From positions 1 through 49,348 of the forward strand of contig QCHB01000014.1 of assembly GCA_003278095.1 (NCBI GenBank): 49,348 nucleotides of DNA. The letters run 5' to 3'. A program made the translations under genes and the position numbers. Position 1 is the first letter of the stretch, and each line of letters opens with the position of its first letter. The notes beneath the pieces are model-generated. The model saw nothing but the letters and a program-made list of their open reading frames with translations, was not told the DNA's origin and searched no databases. This document shows, piece by piece, positions 26,250 to 32,970 of the stretch. The DNA comes from SAR116 cluster bacterium AG-390-L20 (lineage in GTDB: Bacteria > Pseudomonadota > Alphaproteobacteria > Puniceispirillales > Marisalimonadaceae).

Positions 26250-27053
26250 TTAACTGTCAATTAATCTTTTTGTTATATCAACTTCAGTCTGTAGAAGTCT
26301 AGAAACACCTGAAAATGCTTGTTGTGTCTTTAGCATTGTTACCATCTCAGAAGTAATATCTACATTTGCTCTTTCTAAGTTACCTGCTTCAAGTTTTCCA
26401 AAAGCACCTTCCATAGGAATACCAAATTTAGGCAAACCTGATTTAGCATTATTTTGAAAGCGATTATTTCCGACAGGTTGTAATCCCGGATCATTAACAA
26501 AAGAAGCTAAAACAAAATTTCCAATATCAACTTCTTGATCAAGTCCATATATAGCTGTGATCTTCCCATTTGGACTTACATTGATGTTAGAAATTATAGA
26601 AATACTTTGATCAGTGTTTTCTCTCGTTGTTGGAATAACTAAATTTTTTAAAACACCTTTGTTATCTCCCATAAAACCCATAACACTTAATCCGTCATTA
26701 GTAACAACTTCACCATTGGCTTTTATATTGAATGAACCATCTCTAGTAAAATATGGCTTATCAATTTGATCCCCTTGGACCACAGGAAAAAAACCTAATC
26801 CAGTTACTGCTAAATCCAAAGCACCTCCAGTTGCTTGCAAAGCACCCTGGCTCATTTGTAAACGTGGATTACTAATATTAACACCTTGACCTGAAAACTT
26901 ATCAGGATCCGTTGAATTGTGAATTGAGTAGATATGTTCAAAATTTGTACTACTTTTTTTAAATCCTGTACTATTTGCATTAGCAATATTGTTAGAAACT
27001 ATTCCCATTTCTTTTGTGTTAGCATTTAAAGCACTTTTTAAAATTGATAACAT
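26250..27053 (-). CDS. Third FlgF/FlgG-type axial protein, separate unit
   Basis: A 267-residue axial protein with conserved ends (MLSILKSALNANTKEMGIVS, then NNIANANSTGFKKSSTNFEH; and NLERANVDITSEMVTMLKTQ, then QAFSGVSRLLQTEVDITK). The middle shows GALDLAVTGLGFFPVVQGDQ. It belongs to the FlgE/F/G superfamily but is neither flgF (8688-9440) nor flgG (7838-8623). The ATG at 27053 has AGGAG six bases upstream, so I reject the longer frame from 27083. It has its own sigma-54 site. It may be an extra rod or hook-base protein, or a divergent FlgF; its role is unclear. Confidence 0.85.
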   Translation of the reverse strand: MLSILKSALNANTKEMGIVSNNIANANSTGFKKSSTNFEHIYSIHNSTDPDKFSGQGVNISNPRLQMSQGALQATGGALDLAVTGLGFFPVVQGDQIDKPYFTRDGSFNIKANGEVVTNDGLSVMGFMGDNKGVLKNLVIPTTRENTDQSISIISNINVSPNGKITAIYGLDQEVDIGNFVLASFVNDPGLQPVGNNRFQNNAKSGLPKFGIPMEGAFGKLEAGNLERANVDITSEMVTMLKTQQAFSGVSRLLQTEVDITKRLIDS

Positions 27054-27079
27054 ATTAATTCTCCTGTATGTTATTATGA

Positions 27080-27094
27080 GCAAAATTTATGCCA
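27080..27094 (-). promoter_or_regulatory. Sigma-54 promoter for the extra FlgF/G-like gene
   Basis: The minus strand reads TGGCATAAATTTTGC with exact -24/-12 spacing. The predicted start near 27068 lies about 15 bases before the ATG, just covering the AGGAG site. This ties the separate gene to the same control as the main flagellar operons. Confidence 0.78.
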
Positions 27095-27191
27095 TTGACT
27101 TTATATTAAATTAAATTTTATAAACTTATGGTAGATTTATTCGTAATGTTATTTAGGATTATTATTATATAAATCTGGAGAATATATTAAA

Positions 27192-27590
27192 ATGAGCATA
27201 CCCTCTAAAAGTACAGATTTAGTAAAATTTAATAATAAAAAATCTAACCTCCCAATAAAATTTGATCAAAATGAAGTAAAACAAGCTCTTGAATTAGTTG
27301 ATAAAGATTTAATTTTAAAAAATAGAGAAGATGTCAAAAAATATTTACCTGATATATTAGGAAGAGTTTTGGCTAGAATATGGATTGATAAATCTTTTAA
27401 GGATAGTTTTAAATCAAACCCCAAAGAAGTTTTAAATGATAACGGTGTTTTTTTACCAGAAGATATGATACTGGAATTTCAAAAACCAAATTCCGACAGG
27501 CCTAAAATCATTGTTTACGAAAAAAAAGAAAAATCAAATTTTAAGGTAAGGGTTGTACAGTTACAATTAGTTATGTTAGCAGGCAGATAG
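27192..27590 (+). CDS. NHLP (nitrile hydratase leader)-like protein
   Basis: A 132-residue protein. After a charged N-terminus, residues about 55-95 read LGRVLARIWIDKSFKDSFKS, then NPKEVLNDNGVFLPEDMILE. This is the pattern of nitrile-hydratase-alpha-like leader peptides (W-x-D-x-x-F-K...NPK..L...G..LPE), which precede RiPP core peptides. No Gly-Gly cut site or obvious core is visible; the end is basic (KSNFKVRVVQLQLVMLAGR). No modifying enzyme is in the window. It may be an orphan precursor or a protein that reuses the fold. GGAG precedes the ATG, and the next gene starts two bases after the stop. Confidence 0.6.
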   Translation: MSIPSKSTDLVKFNNKKSNLPIKFDQNEVKQALELVDKDLILKNREDVKKYLPDILGRVLARIWIDKSFKDSFKSNPKEVLNDNGVFLPEDMILEFQKPNSDRPKIIVYEKKEKSNFKVRVVQLQLVMLAGR

Positions 27591-27592
27591 AA

Positions 27593-28228
27593 TTGTTTGA
27601 CATTTTAAAAAGTTATTTAAAGTCCGTAAAGTTTTTAGCAAGTTTTATATTAGTTATTTTCTGTGTCTTAGGATCTTTGGTTTATGGAGCAGAAGATACA
27701 AGCAAAGATATGAAAATTGTTTATAAACTTTTACAAGAGAAAAAGTTTGATGAAGGTATTCAACAATTACAGAATCTCTCAGAAAGCAATAATATTAAAG
27801 CACAACTTCTAATTTCAAAAATTTTTCTTACCGGAGATTTAACGCCCCAAGACTTTCAAAATTCTTATTTTTGGGCATCTTCAGCATTATTAGGTGGGTT
27901 AAAAAAATCAGAAAAAATTCTTGAAAAATTAAGTAATTACCTCACAGAAAAACAAATTAATGAAATTAAAGCTAAACTTAAAATATTTTTAGAAAAGAGA
28001 GCCATAAATAACGATAAAAGAGCTATTGTACAAATTGCAAAGCTCTATGAAAATTATTTAGACCCTCCTGACATGATTAATGCATACACATGGTATAATA
28101 TTGCTGTAGCTAAGGGAATTAAGTCTGCAAAAGCTAAAAGAGACGAGATTTTGAATGAATTAAATGAAAAAGATTTGCTTGAAGCTCAATCTTTATCATT
28201 TAAGCTGTTTAAACAAATTAACAATTAA
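27593..28228 (+). CDS. Secreted Sel1-like repeat protein (TTG start)
   Basis: A 211-residue protein read from TTG at 27593. That start is needed for the signal-peptide-like segment (residues about 10-33, FLASFILVIFCVLGSLVYGA). Two Sel1/TPR-like helix pairs are visible: NIKAQLLISKIFLTGDLTPQ, then FQNSYFWASSALLGG; and MINAYTWYNIAVAKGIKSAK. Such proteins usually act as periplasmic scaffolds. Its stop overlaps the next short frame, so translation may be coupled along 27192-28739. Confidence 0.75.
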   Translation: MFDILKSYLKSVKFLASFILVIFCVLGSLVYGAEDTSKDMKIVYKLLQEKKFDEGIQQLQNLSESNNIKAQLLISKIFLTGDLTPQDFQNSYFWASSALLGGLKKSEKILEKLSNYLTEKQINEIKAKLKIFLEKRAINNDKRAIVQIAKLYENYLDPPDMINAYTWYNIAVAKGIKSAKAKRDEILNELNEKDLLEAQSLSFKLFKQINN

Positions 28229-28239
28229 TGGAGATATTC

Positions 28240-28425
28240 ATGAAATACAAAGTTCATTGGTTAATTGACGGTCTAGTCGAAATAGACGCTAATGATACTG
28301 ATGTAGCTGAAAAAATTATTAAAGAAAAAATTGAGTCCTTCGTAGAGAACAATGCATCTTTCTTTAAAGAAATTGGAGCAAAAGCTGTACAGGGTCAAGC
28401 ATATCTCCCAGGAAATGATGAATAA
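28240..28425 (+). CDS. Small acidic unknown protein
   Basis: A 61-residue protein beginning MKYKVHWLIDGLVEIDANDT. I choose the ATG at 28240 because GGAG lies six bases upstream; an ATG at 28228 overlaps the preceding stop. The pattern looks like a small beta-alpha fold, with helix AEKIIKEKIESFVENNASFF and a C-terminus KAVQGQAYLPGNDE. No family recognised. Confidence 0.7.
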   Translation: MKYKVHWLIDGLVEIDANDTDVAEKIIKEKIESFVENNASFFKEIGAKAVQGQAYLPGNDE

Positions 28426-28442
28426 TTCATTGGAGTTTTATG

Positions 28443-28739
28443 ATGTTAAATTTTAGGAATAATTTTATTAGTTATTTATTTTTAATAATTAGTTTATGTC
28501 TTTATTCATCATATTCTTTTTCTAAAGGAAAAATTTATGGTCAATCCAAAACTTTATCTAAAGAATATATTAAATATGAAAACTGTCGTCTTAAACATAC
28601 ACTAATTAATATGAAAGATGGCCAAAAAGATGGTTATAAATGTATTTATAGAAGACAGGGTAAAGGTAAAGATGTTACAGTTTTTCAACCATCACACATT
28701 TGTCAAAAGTCGTTTAAGTGTAAAACTGAAAATCAATAA
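28443..28739 (+). CDS. Small secreted cysteine-containing unknown protein
   Basis: A 98-residue protein with a signal peptide (residues about 8-28, SYLFLIISLCLYSSYSFSKG). The mature part is basic with four Cys residues (ENCRLKHTL, GYKCIYRR, SHICQKSFKCKTENQ), consistent with two disulfides in the periplasm. The ATG at 28443 is seven bases after GGAG; an adjacent ATG at 28440 is possible. No family recognised. It closes the 27192-28739 run of genes. Confidence 0.68.
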   Translation: MLNFRNNFISYLFLIISLCLYSSYSFSKGKIYGQSKTLSKEYIKYENCRLKHTLINMKDGQKDGYKCIYRRQGKGKDVTVFQPSHICQKSFKCKTENQ

Positions 28740-28783
28740 ATTATTTGACGTCTACAACATTTTATTAAAGTAATGTGATAAAC

Positions 28784-28849
28784 ATACTATATATAGTATA
28801 TACCCTTAATTTTTACAATAAAATCATATATTTATAGTAAAAAACTATA
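28784..28849. promoter_or_regulatory. Two operator-like inverted repeats with TATAGT half-sites
   Basis: Bases 28784-28799 form a perfect 16-base palindrome (ATACTATATATAGTAT). Bases 28833-28849 form a second one, TATAGT-AAAAA-ACTATA. Both carry TATAGT/ACTATA half-sites, in opposite arrangement, within the 130-base gap before the coiled-coil/ParA pair. This suggests operator sites, perhaps for autoregulation, though AT-rich DNA makes short palindromes common. Confidence 0.4.
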
Positions 28850-28869
28850 TTTTATATTAAAATGATAAA

Positions 28870-29229
28870 ATGGATAATTATGAAATAAATATATTAAGAA
28901 GAGACGGTAACTGGAAAAAGGTTAATCCTAATGATCGCATTATGGATAGTTTGGAAGAAAATGAAGGCCTTGAAAAGAAATCTATAAACTTAAAAGATAA
29001 AAAGTCCAAAAATAATTTTCTCGATTATCTAAATGAAGTTAATTTTATTATTGGTAAATTAGAAGTTTTAGAAAACGAGAAAAATAAATTAAAAGATCAG
29101 CTCAAAATTTGTGAGCAAGAATTTTTGAATAAAAAGATTAACACTGAAGATAAAATCAACTCATTGTCTAAAGAAAAAGAAATGCTTGATAAAACCATTA
29201 ATTTAATCAAAAATTTAAAAAAGTTTTGA
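28870..29229 (+). CDS. Coiled-coil protein paired with ParA
   Basis: A 119-residue, highly charged protein. The N-terminal ~50 residues (MDNYEINILRRDGNWKKVNP) precede a long coiled coil (about 52-119) rich in Lys and Glu (VNFIIGKLEVLENEKNKLKD). No membrane segment. The following ParA gene starts 13 bases after its stop. Small coiled-coil or charged proteins next to orphan ParA ATPases often serve as adaptor or cargo-linked partners, so this is a plausible role by position only. No family recognised. Confidence 0.72.
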   Translation: MDNYEINILRRDGNWKKVNPNDRIMDSLEENEGLEKKSINLKDKKSKNNFLDYLNEVNFIIGKLEVLENEKNKLKDQLKICEQEFLNKKINTEDKINSLSKEKEMLDKTINLIKNLKKF

Positions 29230-29242
29230 AATGGAGGTGTAG

Positions 29243-30007
29243 ATGGCTTCTAATAAAGTAAAGGATGCTAAATCAATTTTCGTCGCCAATGTTAAAGGTG
29301 GTGTTGGAAAGAGCACTTTGTCAATTATGCTTGCTAGAGCATTAGCTGAAAAAATACCTCCTCAAAATATTACCGTTATAGATACTGATCTTCAAAGAAC
29401 AGCGACAGAATTTTTAACAAATAGTAATCCTGAAATTAATGTTGAATTTTTACCTATTACACCAGCTTTTGAAAATACTAACATTTCTTTAGTTCAGCAA
29501 TTTATTAAGCAAAATGAATTCAGACCTGGCCATGTTGTAATTGTTGACACCCCAGCAGGAAGCTCTCAAAGGCTTTGGAACCTTGTCGCCGAAGGTTATT
29601 GTGTTTTAATCCCAACTACGCTTAGTAATGCAGATTTATTCCCTACTGAAAATTTTATAAGAAGTATGGATAAGGTTAAAGCAAGATATGCAAAATCACA
29701 TCCACACTTAGTGGTATGTCCAAATAAAATACCATTTGGTCAAAAAGATTTTTCTTTAATGGCCGAGAGACTTAAAAATCATGATGTTGTAATTGGACCA
29801 CCCTTGAGAGACTTAGCAAGCGTAAGACATTTTTATAATGGTAAAATGGAAAATTGGGAAAATAAATCGAATAATAATGCACAATCTGATTTTAAACAAT
29901 TTGGATCCTTTATAGAAAAATATGTTCTAGATGGTGAACTTGACAAAATATATTTGCAAAAAGAAAATGCAAAAAATATTATTCCTTTTGAAAAGGCTAA
30001 CAATTAA
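29243..30007 (+). CDS. Orphan ParA/MinD-family ATPase
   Basis: A 254-residue ATPase. The deviant Walker A is VANVKGGVGKSTLSIMLARA with the signature Lys before GGVGKST (about residues 18-24). Also seen are VIDTDLQRTATEFL, where Leu replaces the usual Pro of DTDPQ, and the Walker B VVIVDTPAGSSQRLWNLV. There is no helix-turn-helix and no ParB gene, so it is not chromosomal ParA. Such ATPases position cargo such as chemoreceptors, plasmids or microcompartments on the nucleoid. The strong GGAGGTG ribosome site fixes the start. The cargo cannot be read from sequence. Confidence 0.88.
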   Translation: MASNKVKDAKSIFVANVKGGVGKSTLSIMLARALAEKIPPQNITVIDTDLQRTATEFLTNSNPEINVEFLPITPAFENTNISLVQQFIKQNEFRPGHVVIVDTPAGSSQRLWNLVAEGYCVLIPTTLSNADLFPTENFIRSMDKVKARYAKSHPHLVVCPNKIPFGQKDFSLMAERLKNHDVVIGPPLRDLASVRHFYNGKMENWENKSNNNAQSDFKQFGSFIEKYVLDGELDKIYLQKENAKNIIPFEKANN

Positions 30008-30173
30008 TTTCTAGTCTGTTACCTAATTGTTCTAGCCATTTTTCAGTTGCTACATAAGGTAAAGTAGGAACTTTACCTTTATCTTTATTAACGATAATAT
30101 TTTTAACAAATAAATTTTCTTCAAATTTATTTTCGCTTATACGTTCTGGAATATTATAAAAAAGTTTATCCAT
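29997..30173 (-). CDS. Small unknown protein overlapping the parA 3' end
   Basis: A 58-residue frame read from the ATG at 30173 (MDKLFYNIPERISENKFEEN). The C-terminus PYVATEKWLEQLGNRLEINC looks protein-like rather than random, but I know no family. It overlaps the ParA stop by eleven bases on the opposite strand. There is no convincing ribosome site, and the frame extends upstream to 30272 with AT-rich, less credible sequence. Treat as tentative. Confidence 0.4.
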   Translation of the reverse strand: MDKLFYNIPERISENKFEENLFVKNIIVNKDKGKVPTLPYVATEKWLEQLGNRLEINC

Positions 30174-30259
30174 ATTTAATGTTACGTCATCTTTAAAATT
30201 TTGTTTAACTTTGCCGTAATAATAAGTAATAAAAAAATAATAGAACTGAATATTTTTTA

Positions 30260-30475
30260 ATGAATAATTCAATAGAAAAAGATAATCATGAATTAATAAA
30301 TAAAATTAATTTAATTTTAAATGATTATGAAAATTTTGAAAAACCCTTTGTTAATGACCGAGGAGATATAGTCATTATGAATAAAATAAATAGAAAAAGT
30401 AAAAGGGACAATTATATTTTAACGAATGTTTTCAAACAAATTATTAATGATGATATAAAAAAAAACAGGGTTTAA
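30260..30475 (+). CDS. Small unknown basic protein
   Basis: A 71-residue frame (MNNSIEKDNHELINKINLIL) with alternating acidic and basic blocks, ending VFKQIINDDIKKNRV. No family recognised, no ribosome site seen. Its last bases run into the stem of the terminator of the opposite-strand small gene. It may be real, but evidence is only an open frame with a plausible charge pattern. Confidence 0.38.
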   Translation: MNNSIEKDNHELINKINLILNDYENFEKPFVNDRGDIVIMNKINRKSKRDNYILTNVFKQIINDDIKKNRV

Positions 30476-30485
30476 AACCCTGTTT
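30455..30485 (-). terminator. Rho-independent terminator of the 26-codon gene
   Basis: On the minus strand the stem AAACAGGG and its complement CCCTGTTT (30463-30485) enclose a seven-base loop and are followed at once by a run of nine T. This is a textbook intrinsic terminator for the minus-strand small gene at 30511-30591, 25 bases downstream of its stop. Confidence 0.85.
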
Positions 30486-30510
30486 CGTATTTGATTGAAA
30501 ATTATGCCTT

Positions 30511-30591
30511 TTAAAGGGACAATTTTATCAAAGGCTGCTCTGATAAATTTAAAACCTTACGAGAACAATTTTCATAAAAAATACTAGACAT
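30511..30591 (-). CDS. 26-residue small protein with an extended Shine-Dalgarno
   Basis: A short frame (MSSIFYENCSRKVLNLSEQP, then LIKLSL) that is too short for usual gene callers. Upstream on the minus strand, AAAGGAGGTGATC (30594-30606) is complementary to 13 bases of the 16S rRNA 3' end, and its AGGAGG is seven bases before the ATG. It is the strongest ribosome site I see in the window. A perfect intrinsic terminator follows. Together these mark a genuine short transcript: a small protein or a dual-function RNA. I do not recognise the peptide. Confidence 0.65.
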   Translation of the reverse strand: MSSIFYENCSRKVLNLSEQPLIKLSL

Positions 30592-30710
30592 CAGATCACC
30601 TCCTTTTCATTTGTTAAAATAATTTCTTATAGTATTATTAACCATAAAAGATTTATTTTACAAATTGTTTAGATTAAAAATAAATTTATATTTCTATTAA
30701 GGTAAGATTT

Positions 30711-31100
30711 ATGACAAAAAGCAATCAAGAAACTAAAACTTTTAAAGCTGGAGAAACTATTTATTCTCATAATGATCCAGCCGAATATATCTTTTTAATT
30801 CATAGCGGTAAAGTAAGAATAGAATCCAAGCATGGCTTAGAATTGGGAATACTTGATACTGGAGAGATATTTGGAGAAGTTGGACATATTATAGAATCTC
30901 CTAGAACTGTTACAGCTGTAGCTGTTACTAATTCGATAATAAGAGTAATTGACGAAAAAACAGTTAAAGAGAAAATGAATAAAGCTGACCCAGTTTTAGC
31001 AGCAATTATTAGAGGATTATCATTAAGAATTGGAGATGCCAATGCTTTAGCTGAAAAACACTGGTTAGAATTAAGTGTATATAAATCTCTTGGTAAATAA
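30711..31100 (+). CDS. Single-domain cyclic-nucleotide-binding protein
   Basis: A 129-residue cNMP-binding domain with no attached helix-turn-helix or kinase. The beta roll starts FKAGETIYSHNDPAEYIFLI, HSGKVRIES follows, and the phosphate-binding cassette is LDTGEIFGEVGHIIESPRTV (residues about 48-67), close to the Crp-type FGE...PRTA motif. It could bind cyclic nucleotide, or merely use the fold. It is followed after 29 bases by the fliL-like gene, so it may act in motility control. Confidence 0.8.
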   Translation: MTKSNQETKTFKAGETIYSHNDPAEYIFLIHSGKVRIESKHGLELGILDTGEIFGEVGHIIESPRTVTAVAVTNSIIRVIDEKTVKEKMNKADPVLAAIIRGLSLRIGDANALAEKHWLELSVYKSLGK

Positions 31101-31129
31101 AAATAGTAAAATAAAAAGGAGATACAAAA

Positions 31130-31723
31130 ATATCTTTAAAAAATAAAATTTTGAATATTAAGAACTTATATGTTTACTTAATTGCATTCTTTTCTTCAGT
31201 TTTAACCTTTGTGTTTTTTTATTTTAGCAGTGAAGTTATTAAAGAAGAAAAAATTGTTGAAGAAAAGATTGACATTTATGAAGTCGCAAAAGAAGAAGCG
31301 ATTAAACTTGGTAGAATGGAACCAGATGAGAAACCCATAGTTCAAGAAATTGGACCTGATGGGAAAGTTATTGTTCCAACTTTAACTTATGTTGATATTG
31401 GTGGAATGGGAGATAATGCCAATAAAAGTTTTTGGACAAATATACCTGGTTCAAACTCATTCATAAGTTTTGATTTAGCTCTTTCATCCTATCAAGGTGA
31501 AATGTTAACAAACTACTTAACCGATTATGATCCTGATCTTAGAAAAATTGTATATCAGGAGATAAGTAAGCAAAATCTTTCTAAATTGGAAGGAAGTAAA
31601 GGAAAAAAGAAATTGCTTGAAGACATTAAAAATGAATTTAATGCTTATTTTGCTGAAAAAGAATTAGATCCAGTAATTTTTGGTGCTCATTTTAAGGTGC
31701 TTGCTATTACAACTAGAGGATAA
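31130..31723 (+). CDS. fliL: FliL-like flagellar motor-associated protein (probable ATA start)
   Basis: FliL is an inner-membrane protein beside the stator ring. One N-terminal membrane segment (VYLIAFFSSVLTFVFFYFSS) precedes a periplasmic domain. That domain shows FISFDLALSSYQGEMLTNYL and DPDLRKIVYQEISKQNLSKL, then EGSKGKKKLLEDIKNEFNAY, the FliL pattern. AGGAG (31117-31121) lies eight bases before an in-frame ATA at 31130. The next recognised start, TTG at 31151, is 29 bases from that site. I therefore use ATA, giving 197 residues. It lies well outside the main flagellar block. Identity moderate. Confidence 0.72.
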   Translation: MSLKNKILNIKNLYVYLIAFFSSVLTFVFFYFSSEVIKEEKIVEEKIDIYEVAKEEAIKLGRMEPDEKPIVQEIGPDGKVIVPTLTYVDIGGMGDNANKSFWTNIPGSNSFISFDLALSSYQGEMLTNYLTDYDPDLRKIVYQEISKQNLSKLEGSKGKKKLLEDIKNEFNAYFAEKELDPVIFGAHFKVLAITTRG

Positions 31724-32950
31724 TTAAAGAAAAGTACTATAATTAATAGTTTCATTTTTATCTATTGTATTTATTACCTCTGGCAAAGGGTATTTTAAAC
31801 CTGTAGCACAGTTAAAAAGTATAACTTTATCATCACGTGTTATTAATTCAGAAGTAATAGCCTTTTCGTAGGCAGTCATTGTCGCAGCACCTTCAGGACA
31901 TAAAAAGCATCCATCAACAGCCGCTACTCTGTCTCTTGCCTCCATTATATCTTCATCTGAAACAGACATTGCAAATCCATTACTTTCACGTACAGCTCTT
32001 ATGATAAGGAAGTCCCCTACTGCTACTGGCACTCTAATTCCTGCAGCTTTTGTGTATGCATTCTCCCATAATGGTGCATGTTCATCACCACTTTCCCAGG
32101 CCTTAACTATAGGTGCACATCCATCTGCTTGAACGGCTACCATTCTTGGTAATTTTCCTTTTATCCAACCAAGTTCTTTTAATTCCAAGAAACCTTTCCA
32201 CATACCAATTAAACCAGTTCCACCACCAGTTGGATAAAAAATAACATCTGGTAATTCCCAATCAAGCTGTTCAACCAATTCAAGTCCCATTGTTTTCTTA
32301 CCCTCTATTCTGTAAGGCTCTTTTAAAGTTGACACATCAAACCACCCTACTTTATCCTTACCTTCTCCAACTATTTTTCCGCAATCATTAATTAAACCAT
32401 TGACTAAGTACGTTTCAGCTCCAAGTGATTGAATTTCTCTTACGTTGATATCAGGAGTGTCGTCAGGACAAAACACCGTAGACTTTATGCCCGCATGAGT
32501 TGCATATGCAGCCATTGCCGCACCTGCATTTCCATTGGTTGGAATGGCTAAATGATCTAATTTAAACTGTTTTGCCATAGAAACAGCCATACATAGTCCT
32601 CTTGCTTTGAATGAACCTGTTGGTAATCTGCCTTCATCTTTTACAAGAACACATCCCTTATCCTTATTATTATAATTAACGGATCTATCTAATTTAATTA
32701 AGGGAGTAATAGTCTCACCAAGAGTTATTCTATTTTTTGGATCTGCTACTGGCAAAAGAGGAAAATATCTCCAAAGGCCATCTATTTTGGAATTAGCAAT
32801 ATCGTCTCGTGAAACTTCTTTTTTCAATTTTTGTAAATCATATTTAACTAGTAAAGGTCTTCCTGCCTCAGATAAACCATGGACTTTATTGGCTTCGTAT
32901 TGCTTGCCAGAAATTGAACACTCCAAGTGACTTACATAACTTTTATCCAT
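31724..32950 (-). CDS. Threonine synthase-like PLP enzyme
   Basis: Threonine synthase converts O-phosphohomoserine to threonine. The 408-residue fold-type II PLP enzyme has the Lys in PTGSFKARG (K115) that would bind PLP. The phosphate-binding loop is YPTGGGTGLIGMWKG, and TNGNAGAAMAAYA is typical. GAGG precedes the ATG. It lies 20 bases after the dehydrogenase gene on the same strand, so the two are probably one operon. A threonine dehydratase-like or related lyase role is possible; the long N-terminal extension (CSISGKQYEANKVHGLSEAG) favours threonine synthase. Confidence 0.85.
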   Translation of the reverse strand: MDKSYVSHLECSISGKQYEANKVHGLSEAGRPLLVKYDLQKLKKEVSRDDIANSKIDGLWRYFPLLPVADPKNRITLGETITPLIKLDRSVNYNNKDKGCVLVKDEGRLPTGSFKARGLCMAVSMAKQFKLDHLAIPTNGNAGAAMAAYATHAGIKSTVFCPDDTPDINVREIQSLGAETYLVNGLINDCGKIVGEGKDKVGWFDVSTLKEPYRIEGKKTMGLELVEQLDWELPDVIFYPTGGGTGLIGMWKGFLELKELGWIKGKLPRMVAVQADGCAPIVKAWESGDEHAPLWENAYTKAAGIRVPVAVGDFLIIRAVRESNGFAMSVSDEDIMEARDRVAAVDGCFLCPEGAATMTAYEKAITSELITRDDKVILFNCATGLKYPLPEVINTIDKNETINYSTFL

Positions 32951-32970
32951 TTTCTTTCCTCAAAATTTGA

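Noticed and set aside
27053..27083. Longer N-terminus for the third FlgF/G-like protein starting at 27083
   Set aside because: The extra ten residues are not family-like and AGGAG lies six bases before the ATG at 27053. The longer start would also lie within the short leader after the sigma-54 site.
30594..30606. GATCACCTCCTTT resembles the 3' end of 16S rRNA on the plus strand
   Set aside because: Only 13 bases match and no rRNA sequence precedes them. Read on the minus strand it is an extended Shine-Dalgarno before an ATG.
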